Positions 51,754 to 60,855 of a stretch of DNA of 64,000 nucleotides are shown here, piece after piece. The number at the start of each line of letters is the position of its first letter. Within the stretch, counting starts at the first letter, position 1. The notes under the pieces were generated by a model. It saw only the letters and a list, made by a program, of their open reading frames with translations, searched no databases and was not told the DNA's origin. The position numbers and the translations under genes were made by a program. The stretch lies in contig NZ_CP134399.1 of NCBI RefSeq assembly GCF_002968295.1, positions 1,054,001 through 1,118,000 on the forward strand. Direction: 5' to 3'. The stretch is from Mycobacterium sp. ITM-2016-00317. GTDB taxonomy: Bacteria; Actinomycetota; Actinomycetes; Mycobacteriales; Mycobacteriaceae.

Positions 51754-52764
51754 TCAGGCGAAGGCGTCTTCGAGTTCGGTGCGGCTGCGCACCGGATCGT
51801 CGCCCAGCTTGTAGGTCGGCACCGTGTGCGGCGCGAGCTCGGGGTCGACGCCGTCGGCGACGCGGGCCTTGGCCTGTTCGAACTCGGGCACCGGACCCGA
51901 CGCGGCGTGCAGACCGTTGATGACCGACCACACCATCGCGCGGCGCGCGGTGCGCTCGATGATGTTGGGATCGCGGTGCTGGATGAGGCCCTTGGCCCAG
52001 CCCGGCATCGCATCGCGCATCGCCCAGTTCACCGCGGCCTGCGGCAACGGCAGATGCGGGCCGGTGGCCACCGCGGTGCCGTAGGTGACCGCCAGCTTGG
52101 GCAGATAGGACTTCAGGCAGTCCAGCGTCTCCTGCTTGGTGGTGGGCAGGTCGGTGCCGCCGAGGGCGTGCCCGACGCGAACGAACTCGCCGTAGTAGCG
52201 GTCGAGCTTCTTCCCGCGCAACGGCTGCGGATGGTAGAGCTCGTGCGCGGTGGCGATGCCCCACACCACCGTCGCGTAGTTCCACCGGAGCCATTCGGGG
52301 TCGTCGGCGTCGTAGCGCGCCCCGTCCGGGCGGGTGCCCTTGACGGTGTGGTGCATCGAGCGCACCGCCAGCGCGAGACGCTCGGCCGTCTCGGTGGACC
52401 CGTAGGCGGTGCCGATGAAGAACGCGACCGAGTGCCCGAGCCGGATCAGTGCGCCCTTCGGATCGATGACGGGCATCGGATCGTTCTTGGTCTCCGGCTT
52501 GACCAGCCGGGAGTGGTGGATGCCCATCCAGTAGATCGACGGGTCGAGACGCTCGATGAACGCCGCGCACTGCAGGCCGAACACCAGGGTCTCCATGTGC
52601 GAGTGCACGTGCCACACCGCGCTGCCGGGGCCGAACCAGCCGGGGTCGCCGATCGGGCCTGCGAAGTTCATGCCCTTGAAGAAGTTCCGGCGGATGCCCT
52701 CGTCGAACCGCTTGTCCACCTCGTTCTGCACGAGTTGCTGTGCGATCTGGTGCGGCAGGAACAT
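51754..52764 (-). CDS. DUF2236/MpaB-family oxygenase-like protein
   Basis: This 336-aa protein belongs to the DUF2236 family (oxygenase MpaB, related to latex-clearing protein). It keeps the family features DPGWFGPGSAVWHVHSHMETL and the conserved Trp/His/Arg-rich WGIATAHELYHPQPL region that hold the haem in characterised members. The ATG at 52764 is chosen because GGAGG lies eight bases upstream; a GTG at 52788 lies within the operator. It is divergent from a TetR-type gene, with twin palindromes in between that probably control it. The substrate is unknown. Confidence 0.85.
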   Translation of the reverse strand: MFLPHQIAQQLVQNEVDKRFDEGIRRNFFKGMNFAGPIGDPGWFGPGSAVWHVHSHMETLVFGLQCAAFIERLDPSIYWMGIHHSRLVKPETKNDPMPVIDPKGALIRLGHSVAFFIGTAYGSTETAERLALAVRSMHHTVKGTRPDGARYDADDPEWLRWNYATVVWGIATAHELYHPQPLRGKKLDRYYGEFVRVGHALGGTDLPTTKQETLDCLKSYLPKLAVTYGTAVATGPHLPLPQAAVNWAMRDAMPGWAKGLIQHRDPNIIERTARRAMVWSVINGLHAASGPVPEFEQAKARVADGVDPELAPHTVPTYKLGDDPVRSRTELEDAFA

Positions 52765-52780
52765 TCGGCGCCTCCAAGCA

Positions 52781-52830
52781 TTGGTCACGGGTGTGGCCAG
52801 AATACTGCTTGGTCACGCTTGTGGCCAGAA
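52781..52830. promoter_or_regulatory. Twin palindromic operators between DUF2236 and TetR genes
   Basis: Two copies of TGGTCAC-N4-GTGGCCA lie at about 52782-52799 and 52810-52827, with centres 28 bases apart, and the flanking T and GAA are also repeated. The half-sites TGGTCAC and TGGCCAC differ by one base. This is the classic layout for a TetR-family regulator controlling itself and the neighbouring gene. Confidence 0.8.
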
Positions 52831-52846
52831 CCACTACGCTGTAGCG

Positions 52847-53467
52847 GTGTCCGCTGCCGCGTCCCCATCGCCGGCCAACGCGACGCGTTGGGCCGGTGTG
52901 TCGTTGGCCGACCGCCGCGCCGAGCGCCGCGCGCTGCTGGTCGACGCTGCGTTCCGGCTGTTCGGCGACGGCGGCGAGGCCGCGCTGTCGGTGCGTTCGG
53001 TGTCGCGCGAAGCCGGGCTGAACACCCGGTACTTCTACGAGAGCTTCGGCGGCACCGACGACCTGCTCGGCGCGGTGTACGACCGGGTGAGCGCCGAGCT
53101 GGCCGCGGTGGTCGGGGACGCCATGTCGCGCGCCGGCGAATCGCTGCCGGAGCGCACCCGCGCCGGTATGGCCGCGGTCCTGCATTTCAGCTCCGCCGAT
53201 CCGCGCCGGGGCCGGGTGTTGTTCACCGACGCCCGGACCCACCCGGTGCTGACCGCCCGCCGGGCCGCGACCCAGGACCTGCTCCGCGAAGCCGTGCTGA
53301 CCGAGGGCTGGCGCCTGCACCCCGGCTCCGATCCGACCGCCGCGATGGTCGGTGCCGCGATGTACACCGGCGCGATGGCCGAGCTGGCCCAGGAGTGGCT
53401 GGCCGGACGCCTCGGCGACGACCTCGACGCCGTCGTCGGCTACGCGCTGCGACTCGTGCTGCGCTGA
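52847..53467 (+). CDS. TetR-family transcriptional regulator
   Basis: This 206-aa repressor has an N-terminal helix-turn-helix at about residues 25-70 (RRALLVDAAFRLFGDGGEAALSVRSVSREAGLNTRYFYESF). The C-terminal ligand domain is not specific. The GTG at 52847 is the likely start: TACGCT lies six bases upstream with no Shine-Dalgarno, so the message is probably leaderless. It likely binds the two palindromes just upstream and controls the DUF2236 gene. Its end overlaps the convergent DinB gene by 28 bases. Confidence 0.87.
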   Translation: MSAAASPSPANATRWAGVSLADRRAERRALLVDAAFRLFGDGGEAALSVRSVSREAGLNTRYFYESFGGTDDLLGAVYDRVSAELAAVVGDAMSRAGESLPERTRAGMAAVLHFSSADPRRGRVLFTDARTHPVLTARRAATQDLLREAVLTEGWRLHPGSDPTAAMVGAAMYTGAMAELAQEWLAGRLGDDLDAVVGYALRLVLR

Positions 53468-54057
53468 ACCGGGACGAACGGCTTGAGCCATTCGGTCTCG
53501 GGCCAGCCCTCCAACCCGGCCAGTAACTCGTAGAGCGTGGCACCGTCGATGCTCTCCCGGATGATGTCGCCGTGACCTGCGTGCCGGGCCAGTTCCTCGA
53601 TCATGTGGAAGACCACCCAGCGCACCGACCACGCGTCGACATCCTTGGGAAACCACGGCACGTGCTGCGGAACCGGCACCGGCGCACCGAGATCGGCGGT
53701 CTCGACCAGGCGGATCGTCTCGGCGTTCTGCCGGTCGAGCGCGGCGAGCAGATCGGCGAGGGTCTCGTCGTCGCGCATCACGAAGTCGTCCCCGTACGAG
53801 GCGGCCTGGTCGGCCATCGGACGGGTGTCGCTCTCGCACATCTGCGGCGCGGCGGCCACCCGCTCCATCCACCCGCGCTGGCAGTTCGTCACGTGCTTGA
53901 TCAGACCGCCGATGGACAGAGCGCTGACCGACGGCGTCGACCGCGCCTGCTCGTCGGTGAGTCCGTACGCGATCGCGTGGAACGCGTACTGCTGGGCGTA
54001 CAGGTACTCCTTGAGTCCGGCGCGTTCGTCGGCGATAGGCGGGGGCATGGCGGCCAT
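53440..54057 (-). CDS. DinB/DUF664-family metal-binding protein (1)
   Basis: This 205-aa four-helix bundle of the DinB superfamily has metal-binding histidines visible in IKHVTNCQRGW and MIEELARHAGHGDI. Members include mycothiol-dependent maleylpyruvate isomerases and mycothiol S-transferases. The ATG at 54057 follows AAGGAG and lies two bases after the stop of the next DinB gene, so the two are coupled. Confidence 0.85.
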   Translation of the reverse strand: MAAMPPPIADERAGLKEYLYAQQYAFHAIAYGLTDEQARSTPSVSALSIGGLIKHVTNCQRGWMERVAAAPQMCESDTRPMADQAASYGDDFVMRDDETLADLLAALDRQNAETIRLVETADLGAPVPVPQHVPWFPKDVDAWSVRWVVFHMIEELARHAGHGDIIRESIDGATLYELLAGLEGWPETEWLKPFVPVQRSTSRSA

Positions 54058-54058
54058 C

Positions 54059-54586
54059 TCAGTTCTCCTTGGTGGTGTGGGTGAAAAGGTCACGGAGCAA
54101 GGCGATCTCGGCTCCGTGGTGGATCACTTCGCGGTTGATGTGCAGGATCAGCGTCGACATCGGCGCGGCTGCCCACGGTCCCTCGGCGGGGCCGCACGGC
54201 GTGGCCAGTCCGGCGTCGGTCAGCTCGCGCACGCCCGTCATCCAGCCCCGGTAGGCCTCGTCGAGCTGACCGAGCGCGGTCTCGGCGTCGGTCGCGAACG
54301 GCCAGGTCTGGTAATCCGCCGGCGGTCCGCCGAAATGGGAGTGGGTGCGGGCGGCCAGGACGCCGACGATCACGTGAGCCAGCCGCCACGAGATCGTGGT
54401 CAGCGGCGCAGGCTCGGGCGGCGGAAATTCGTAGTCGATGCCGCCGTCGCGGTGCACCGTCCAGCAGCCGGGCACGGGTTCGAAGAAATACTCGTCGTCG
54501 GTGAGGCCGTCGAGTCGCGGCCGCAACTGCTGTGTCCAGTGCCAGTCGAGCTGATCTGCCAGCTGCGTGGCCATGTCGTTGCCCAT
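54059..54586 (-). CDS. DinB-superfamily metal-binding protein (2)
   Basis: This 175-aa protein has the DinB helix pattern with histidines in SWRLAHVIVGVLA and HINREVIHHGAEIALLRDLF. WTVHRDGGIDYEFPPPEPAPLTT resembles DinB proteins of the mycothiol-transferase type. It is divergent from a WYL regulator gene and shares the operator at 54609-54625. The start may alternatively be at 54574. Confidence 0.85.
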   Translation of the reverse strand: MGNDMATQLADQLDWHWTQQLRPRLDGLTDDEYFFEPVPGCWTVHRDGGIDYEFPPPEPAPLTTISWRLAHVIVGVLAARTHSHFGGPPADYQTWPFATDAETALGQLDEAYRGWMTGVRELTDAGLATPCGPAEGPWAAAPMSTLILHINREVIHHGAEIALLRDLFTHTTKEN

Positions 54587-54608
54587 GAGCCCACTCTGGC
54601 AGTCGTTT

Positions 54609-54625
54609 AGGACAGTTTCTGTCCT
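54609..54625. promoter_or_regulatory. Perfect palindrome between DinB and WYL genes
   Basis: AGGACAG-TTT-CTGTCCT is a perfect 7+7 inverted repeat with a 3-base spacer, 23 bases from the WYL gene ATG and 23 bases from the DinB start. It is a strong candidate for the binding site of the WYL regulator, controlling both genes. Confidence 0.75.
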
Positions 54626-54647
54626 CAGAGTGGGGCAGACTCGCGGT

Positions 54648-55601
54648 ATGGCGGAGACGACCGGTCGGGTGCTGCAACTGCTGGGGTTGTTGCAGTCGCG
54701 CCGCGTCTGGAGCGGCGAGGCGCTGGCCGAACGACTCGGGGTGACCACGCGCAGCGTCCGGCGCGACGTGGAACGCCTGCGGGACCTGGGTTATCCGGTG
54801 CACGCCAGTACCGGGCACGGGGGCGGCTACCAGCTGGGCGCCGGCGCGGCGCTGCCACCGCTGCTGCTCGACCCCGACGAGGCCGTCGCCATGGCGGTGT
54901 GCCTGCGGGTCGCGGCGGGCGGCAGTGTGGCCGGGGTGGGGGAGTCGGCGCTGCGGGCGTTGACCAAGCTGGACCAGGTCATGCCTGCGCGGTTGCGGTC
55001 GCAGGTGGCGGCCGTGCACCAGGCGACGGTGACGCTGGGCGCCGCGACCGACACGCCCGTCGAACCGGAGGTGTTGATGACGCTGGCCCGGGCCAGCAGG
55101 GACCGCGAGCACGTCGAGGGCGGCTATGTGGACATGCACGGCCGGCCCAGCCGGCGGCGGTTGGAGCCCTACCAGCTGGTGACCACCGGGCGGCGCTGGT
55201 ACCTGTTGTGCTTCGACCGCGACCGCGACGACTGGCGCAGCCTGCGGCTGGACCGGATGTCGGAGGTGCGCGCGGTCGGCACCACCTTCCGGCCGCGGGA
55301 GGCGCCGGACGCGGCGGCCTACGTGCGCAGGGCCATCTCGTCCTCGCCCTACCGGTACGTGGCACGGGTGCGGTACAGCGCACCGCACGACGTGGTGGAG
55401 CGGGCATTTCCCGCGGCGTCGGTGGACGTGGAACCGGACGGTCCCGACGCGTGCGTTGTGACCGTGGGCGCCGATGATCCCGAGGGCATGATCCCGTGGC
55501 TGGCGATGCCGGGGTGTGACTTCGAGGTGCTGGAACCGCTCGAGGTCATCGAGGCGGTGCGGGTGGTCGCCGACCGGATAGCCGGCGCCGCCCGTCGTTG
55601 A
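54648..55601 (+). CDS. WYL-domain (YafY-type) transcriptional regulator
   Basis: This 317-aa protein has an N-terminal HTH_11 helix-turn-helix (AEDLA-like GEALAERLGVTTRSVRRDVERL, about 22-43) and a WYL ligand-binding domain (YQLVTTGRRWYLLCFDRDRDDWRSLRLDRM, about 180-210), followed by the C-terminal WCX extension. It is the likely controller of the divergent DinB gene through the AGGACAG palindrome. The ATG at 54648 is chosen over an upstream one in frame because the latter lies inside the DinB gene. Confidence 0.9.
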   Translation: MAETTGRVLQLLGLLQSRRVWSGEALAERLGVTTRSVRRDVERLRDLGYPVHASTGHGGGYQLGAGAALPPLLLDPDEAVAMAVCLRVAAGGSVAGVGESALRALTKLDQVMPARLRSQVAAVHQATVTLGAATDTPVEPEVLMTLARASRDREHVEGGYVDMHGRPSRRRLEPYQLVTTGRRWYLLCFDRDRDDWRSLRLDRMSEVRAVGTTFRPREAPDAAAYVRRAISSSPYRYVARVRYSAPHDVVERAFPAASVDVEPDGPDACVVTVGADDPEGMIPWLAMPGCDFEVLEPLEVIEAVRVVADRIAGAARR

Positions 55602-55617
55602 CGGTCAGACCGTCAGA

Positions 55618-55968
55618 TCACCAGTCGCCGATGGCCGGACCCGCGGGGAAACCACCGCGGAACGGACGGGACTTGGAGCCGACGATCGCCATGGTGCCGT
55701 CGCGGACCTCGCCCTGGGCGCTGACCACACCGGCGTCGCCGACGCGCGCCTCGGAGATACCGCGTGCGACGCCGAAGTCGTTGATCCGGATCACCGAGTT
55801 CTCGGAGGCCTGCCGGCTCTTGACGGTGGGGCCGGGACCGACCTTGCGGACGTCGGCCTCGGCCGAACCGGTGCCCAGACCGAGGAACGCAGCCGCACCG
55901 AACGCGCCGAGACCGACGATTCCGAGCGCTTTCGCGCTGTTGACGAGGACTCGGGTGGATACGGGCAT
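55618..55968 (-). CDS. Small exported protein of unknown function
   Basis: This 116-aa protein has a signal peptide (VNSAKALGIVGLGAFGAAAF, cleavage near AEA, about residue 38), and a mature part rich in Gly and Val without recognised motifs. AAGGAG is eight bases before the ATG. It is divergent from the alpha-mannosidase gene, with 157 bases between. Confidence 0.7.
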   Translation of the reverse strand: MPVSTRVLVNSAKALGIVGLGAFGAAAFLGLGTGSAEADVRKVGPGPTVKSRQASENSVIRINDFGVARGISEARVGDAGVVSAQGEVRDGTMAIVGSKSRPFRGGFPAGPAIGDW

Positions 55969-56125
55969 CGGCGTCTCCTTCAGTTACGAGCTCACGAACG
56001 TTTCGTGCGGGGAATCGCTCGACTATGTCACATTCGTTACACCGGCAACGAGTTCCCTGTGAATTTCCTGGACGTCGCTACATCGTCCCCTACATCTCGG
56101 CTCCGTGAAGTCTTAGGGTGCTGAG

Positions 56126-59100
56126 GTGGACGTCATCTCCGCCGAATCGACGGAGCTGTTCACCGGACCTTCGGACGCCCCGTTCCAGGTGGTACGGGTC
56201 GACTACCGCGACGCGGTGGGGCCGACGCCGGTACACGTGGCGGGTCCGGGGCTGCAGACCGTCGGCGAAGCGGTGGCCCGCCCGGATGCGACGACGGTCG
56301 AGGTGTCCGTCCGGGTCAGCGGTGCGGTACCGGGCAGGCGGCGCGCGGCGCGGGCGGTGGCCGGCTCTGTGTCGGCCGACTTCGACTTCGTGGATGCCGA
56401 ACCCGGTTGGACGATGTTCATGGTCAGCCACTTCCACTACGACCCGGTGTGGTGGAACACCCAGGCCGCCTACACCAGCACATGGACCGAGGACCCGCCG
56501 GGACAGTGCCGGCAGACCAACGGCTTCGAACTGGTCGGCGCTCACCTGGAGACGGCCAGGCGCGAACCGGAGTACAAGTTCGTGCTCGCCGAGGTCGACT
56601 ACCTCAAGCCGTACTGGGACACCCACCCCGAGGACCGGGCCGACCTGCGCAGGCTCCTGGCCGAGGGGCGGGTGGAGATCATGGGCGGCACCTACAACGA
56701 GCCGAACACCAACCTCACGGGGCCGGAGACCGCGATCCGCAATTTCGTGCACGGCATCGGCTTCCAGCGCGACGTGCTGGGCGCCGACCCGGCCACCGCC
56801 TGGCAGCTCGACGTGTTCGGCCACGACCCGCAGTTCCCCGCGATGGCTGCCGACGCCGGGCTGACGTCCAGTTCGTGGGCGCGCGGGCCCTTTCACCAGT
56901 GGGGCCCGATGGCCTCGACGAACGGGCAGGCCGGCGACGCCGCACGCATGCAGTTCGCCAGCGAATTCGACTGGCTCGCCCCGTCCGGACGCGGGGTGCT
57001 CACCCACTACATGCCCGCGCATTACGCAGCGGGCTGGTGGATGGATTCGTCCCCGTCGCTGGCGCAGGCCGAGGACGCCACCTACGACCTCTTCGCCCGG
57101 ATGAAGAAGGTCGCGCTGACCCGCAACGTGTTGCTGCCCGTCGGCACCGACTACACCCCACCGAACAAGTGGGTGACCGACATCCACCGCGACTGGAACG
57201 CCCGCTACACGTGGCCGAGGTTCGTCTGCGCGCTGCCCCGCGAGTTCTTCGCCGCGGTGCGGGCCGAACTCGACGCCACCGGCCGGACGCCGTCGGCGCA
57301 GACCCGGGACATGAACCCGATCTACACCGGCAAGGACGTGTCCTACATCGACACCAAACAGGCCAACCGCGCCGCCGAACTCGCGGTGCTGGAGGGTGAG
57401 CAGTTCGCGGTGTTCGCCGGCCTGTTGACCGGGGCGACCTATCCCGAGGCTGCGCTGGCCAAGGCCTGGGTGCAGCTGGCCTACGGCGCCCACCACGACG
57501 GCATCACCGGCTCGGAGTCCGACCAGGTGTACCTCGACCTGCTCACCGGCTGGCGGGACGCCTGGCAGCTGGGCGTCACCACGCGCGACCGCTCCCTGGA
57601 ACTGCTCTCCGATGCCGTCGATGCCGCCGACGCGTCCGTGGTGGTGTGGAACACGTTGTCACACAATCGTTCCGACATCGTCACTGTGCGGCTGGCCGAG
57701 CCGTTCGCGGGCCGGGTCGTCGACATCGACGGGCGGCCGGTGCCGGCGCTGAGCGAGCACGACGGGCACTCGCTGACCTGGCTGGCCCGCGACGTGCCGT
57801 CGCTGGGCTGGCGGTCCTACCGGCTGGTGCCCGACGGGACGGCGGTGTCATGGGAGCCTGCGGACGGCGCCGCGATCGGCAACGAGTACGTCCGGCTTGT
57901 CGTCGACGGCACCCGTGGCGGCGGGGTCAGCTCGCTGGTCGCCGGCGGCCGCGAACTGATCGCGGACGGCCGCGTCGGCAACGAACTGGCGGTCTACGAC
58001 GAGTATCCGGCGCATCCGGTGGCCGGGGAGGGTCCCTGGCACCTGCTGCCCAGCGGGCCGGTCGTCACCTCCGCGCAGCAGCCGGCGACGTCGGTGCGCG
58101 CCTGGCGCAGTGACCTCGTCGAGCGGATCGTGGTTACCGGGAAGATCCCCGGAATTCTGCGCTACACACAGACTTTGACGTTGTGGCGGGGCGTCGACCG
58201 GGTGGACTGCCGCACCACCATCGACGACTTCGCCGGACAGGACCGGTTGCTGCGGGTGCGCTGGCCGTGCCCGGTGCCCGGCGCGATGCCGGTCAGCGAG
58301 GTCGGCAGCGCGGTGATCGGCCGCGGCTTCGGCCTGCTCCACCCGCCGGGTTCGGCGGCATCGGTCGACACCGCGGAGTTCCCGTACACGCTGGACAACC
58401 CGGCCTACGGCTGGTTCGGGCTGTCCTCGACGCTGCGGGTGCGCTTCCGCGGCGAATCGGTGCGCGCGGTCGCGGTCGCCGAGGTGATCTGTCCGGCGGT
58501 CGACGACGCGGTCCGCGAGCTGATCGCCGCGCTCGGGCGGGTGGGGGTGACCGCGACGTGCAGTGAGGCCGGTGCGCCGCGGTACGGCGATCTGTCCGTC
58601 GACTCCAACCTGCCAGACGTGCGGATCAGCATCGGCGGACCGGACGAGAATACTTTCACCGCAAAGGTTCTCGATGACCGGCGGGACGCGCGCGTGTGGG
58701 TGCCTGCGAGTCGCCCGCTGCGCGCGGTGTGGGTGCCCGGCGCCGACCTGCGCGACCCGGCCGCGCTGCCGGTGCTGGTCCTGGGCGCCGACGGCGACAC
58801 CGCGGCCGCGGTGGCCGCGCTCGTGGACGACCTGGCCGATGCCGAGATCGTCGTCGACCAGGACGTGGTGGAACCGTTCGAGTCCCGCACCGTGGCGGTG
58901 ATCAACCGCGGCATGCCCGGGTTCGCTGTCGAAACCGACGGCACCCTGCACTCCTCGCTGATGCGCAGCTGCAGTGGGTGGCCGTCGGGAACCTGGATCG
59001 ACCCCCCGCGGCGCACCGCCCCGGACGGATCGAACTTTGCGCTCCAGCACTGGACCCACACCTTCGACCATGCCCTCGTCACCGGTGTGGGCGACTGGCG

Positions 59101-60253
59101 GGATTGTGACATGCCTTCTCGCAGTGCGGAGTTCAACCAGCCGCTGATCGCTGTGCGGGCACGGCGCGACGCCGGGGGCGGAGGCCTGCCGCCGTCGGGT
59201 TCGCTGTTGGAGGTGCAGCCCGAACGTGCGGTACGCGTCGGCGCCGTCAAGGCAGCGGGGAACCCGACTGCGCATGGCAGTGGCACGCCCGCCGATCCCG
59301 GAGCCGGGGTGGTGGTCCGGGTCGTCGAGACGCTGGGCCGCGCCGCCGAAATCTCGGTGCAGTCCGGGTTGCGTCACCTCGACGACCCGCAGCGGCTGAA
59401 CCTGATCGAGGAGCCGGTCGCCGCCGCCGACGGGCCGCTGCACGGTTACGAAACAGCCACTCTCAGAACCCAACTGAACTTGTCCCGGGTCGCCGACGCC
59501 GACCAGGTGTCGTTGTGCGCCGATGCCGAACCGGTGCAGCCGCTCTATGCGAGGTACTGGCTGCACAACCGCGGGCCCGCGCCGCTGGGTGGACTGCCCG
59601 CGGTGGCGCACCTGCATCCGCACCGGGTGGACGCCGAGGCCGGTGACGTCGTCGCGCTGCGGCTCACCGCGGCCAGTGACGCCACCGACACCCCGTTGCA
59701 CGGCGTGGTGCGGGTGCTCGCGCCGCCGGGCTGGGACGTCGGCGTCGCGGAGCTGCCGTTCGTGCTGCCGCCCGGGGGGTACCTGGAATCGGCGGTCGAG
59801 GTCGCCGTGCCCGACGGGGCCGCCGGCCTCTACCCGGTGCGTGCGGAGCTCGCCGTCACGGGCCCCGCGGTACCGGCCTCGTGGCAGCAGACCGTCGAGG
59901 ACGTGGCCGTGCTGTCGGTGGGCCGCCACGACGACAGGCTGCTGCGGCTGGTCTCCGGTCCACGCGACGTCGAGGTCTCCGCAGGCTCGGTGGCGCAGTT
60001 GAGCGTCACCGTCGGCACCGACGCGTACACCGACCTCACTGTCGAAGGCCACCTGATCTCCCCGTGGGGCACCTGGGAGTGGTTGACGCCCAACATCACC
60101 GGTGGTTCCGTCCAGCCGCGGGGCACGCTGGAGCTCGTGTTCGACGTCGCGCCGCCGGCGTGGACCGAACCCGGCCGGTGGTGGGCGCTTGTTCGGATCG
60201 CCGCCGCGGGGGAACTGGTGTACTCGCCTGCGGTCCGGGTGACGGTGCGGTGA
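56126..60253 (+). CDS. GH38-family alpha-mannosidase
   Basis: This is a large glycoside hydrolase, 1375 aa, corresponding to M. tuberculosis Rv0648 (1215 aa). The zinc ligands and catalytic residues are visible: HxHxD in MVSHFHYDPVWW (H102, H104, D106), nucleophile D229 in WQLDVFGHDPQF, and His in YGAHHDGITGSESD. Retaining enzymes of this family trim alpha-mannosides such as those of mannan or lipoarabinomannan precursors. A GTG start is used. The next gene starts inside its stop codon (GTGA), so mannosidase, Rv0649-type and ROK kinase genes form an operon. Confidence 0.92.
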   Translation: MDVISAESTELFTGPSDAPFQVVRVDYRDAVGPTPVHVAGPGLQTVGEAVARPDATTVEVSVRVSGAVPGRRRAARAVAGSVSADFDFVDAEPGWTMFMVSHFHYDPVWWNTQAAYTSTWTEDPPGQCRQTNGFELVGAHLETARREPEYKFVLAEVDYLKPYWDTHPEDRADLRRLLAEGRVEIMGGTYNEPNTNLTGPETAIRNFVHGIGFQRDVLGADPATAWQLDVFGHDPQFPAMAADAGLTSSSWARGPFHQWGPMASTNGQAGDAARMQFASEFDWLAPSGRGVLTHYMPAHYAAGWWMDSSPSLAQAEDATYDLFARMKKVALTRNVLLPVGTDYTPPNKWVTDIHRDWNARYTWPRFVCALPREFFAAVRAELDATGRTPSAQTRDMNPIYTGKDVSYIDTKQANRAAELAVLEGEQFAVFAGLLTGATYPEAALAKAWVQLAYGAHHDGITGSESDQVYLDLLTGWRDAWQLGVTTRDRSLELLSDAVDAADASVVVWNTLSHNRSDIVTVRLAEPFAGRVVDIDGRPVPALSEHDGHSLTWLARDVPSLGWRSYRLVPDGTAVSWEPADGAAIGNEYVRLVVDGTRGGGVSSLVAGGRELIADGRVGNELAVYDEYPAHPVAGEGPWHLLPSGPVVTSAQQPATSVRAWRSDLVERIVVTGKIPGILRYTQTLTLWRGVDRVDCRTTIDDFAGQDRLLRVRWPCPVPGAMPVSEVGSAVIGRGFGLLHPPGSAASVDTAEFPYTLDNPAYGWFGLSSTLRVRFRGESVRAVAVAEVICPAVDDAVRELIAALGRVGVTATCSEAGAPRYGDLSVDSNLPDVRISIGGPDENTFTAKVLDDRRDARVWVPASRPLRAVWVPGADLRDPAALPVLVLGADGDTAAAVAALVDDLADAEIVVDQDVVEPFESRTVAVINRGMPGFAVETDGTLHSSLMRSCSGWPSGTWIDPPRRTAPDGSNFALQHWTHTFDHALVTGVGDWRDCDMPSRSAEFNQPLIAVRARRDAGGGGLPPSGSLLEVQPERAVRVGAVKAAGNPTAHGSGTPADPGAGVVVRVVETLGRAAEISVQSGLRHLDDPQRLNLIEEPVAAADGPLHGYETATLRTQLNLSRVADADQVSLCADAEPVQPLYARYWLHNRGPAPLGGLPAVAHLHPHRVDAEAGDVVALRLTAASDATDTPLHGVVRVLAPPGWDVGVAELPFVLPPGGYLESAVEVAVPDGAAGLYPVRAELAVTGPAVPASWQQTVEDVAVLSVGRHDDRLLRLVSGPRDVEVSAGSVAQLSVTVGTDAYTDLTVEGHLISPWGTWEWLTPNITGGSVQPRGTLELVFDVAPPAWTEPGRWWALVRIAAAGELVYSPAVRVTVR

Positions 60254-60855
60254 ACGCCGTCGCGGCGACCGTCGGGTCGCAGGTTCTCACCGTCGCCGAC
60301 GTCGACGCCCGCGAACGCGCCGTGCGGGCGGGACCGTTGCGGCATGCGCTGCCGGCGCCGGGCACCGGCGAGTCCCGCCAACTGCGTCGCTGGCTCACCC
60401 AGGTACTGGTCGCCGAGACCGTGGTCGTCGCGTCGTCGGCCGGTCTCGATCCGGCGGCGGCGCCCGCCGAGGGCGAACTGCTGCCCGATATGGTCGCGCG
60501 TATGGAGATCGGCAGCGTCGCGGCGGCCACGCTGGCCGACCCGGTCGGCCGGGCGGTGTTCGTCGCCGTCACCGCAGGCGTCCAGGTCACCGACGAGGCT
60601 GTCGCCGCCTATCATGCGCGAAATCCGGTGCGCTTCAGCGCATCCGGTGGGGAAGTCGGCGGTTGGCGGCGCACCCCGGCCGTCGCGGCACTCGCGGACG
60701 TGCGCGCCGAGATCGCCGGGCATCTGCTGGCCGCCGGCCGGCGACGGGCATACCGCAGGTGGCTCGACGCCCGGACCGCCGAACTCGCCACGCTGGCCGA
60801 GGGATTCGAGCATCCCGGAGACCCCCGGCAGCCCGACAACACCCACAGGCACTGA
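60250..60855 (+). CDS. Protein of the Rv0649 (FabD2) position, SurA-like N-terminus
   Basis: This 201-aa protein begins [22 protein letters not shown], a pattern typical of the SurA/PpiC-type chaperone N-terminal domain rather than an acyl-transferase. In M. tuberculosis the gene here is annotated fabD2, but the GXSXG motif of malonyl transacylases is not seen. The name fabD2 is therefore doubtful for this protein. It overlaps the mannosidase stop (GTGA) and the kinase start (TGATG), so it is co-translated with both. Confidence 0.7.
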   Translation: MNAVAATVGSQVLTVADVDARERAVRAGPLRHALPAPGTGESRQLRRWLTQVLVAETVVVASSAGLDPAAAPAEGELLPDMVARMEIGSVAAATLADPVGRAVFVAVTAGVQVTDEAVAAYHARNPVRFSASGGEVGGWRRTPAVAALADVRAEIAGHLLAAGRRRAYRRWLDARTAELATLAEGFEHPGDPRQPDNTHRH

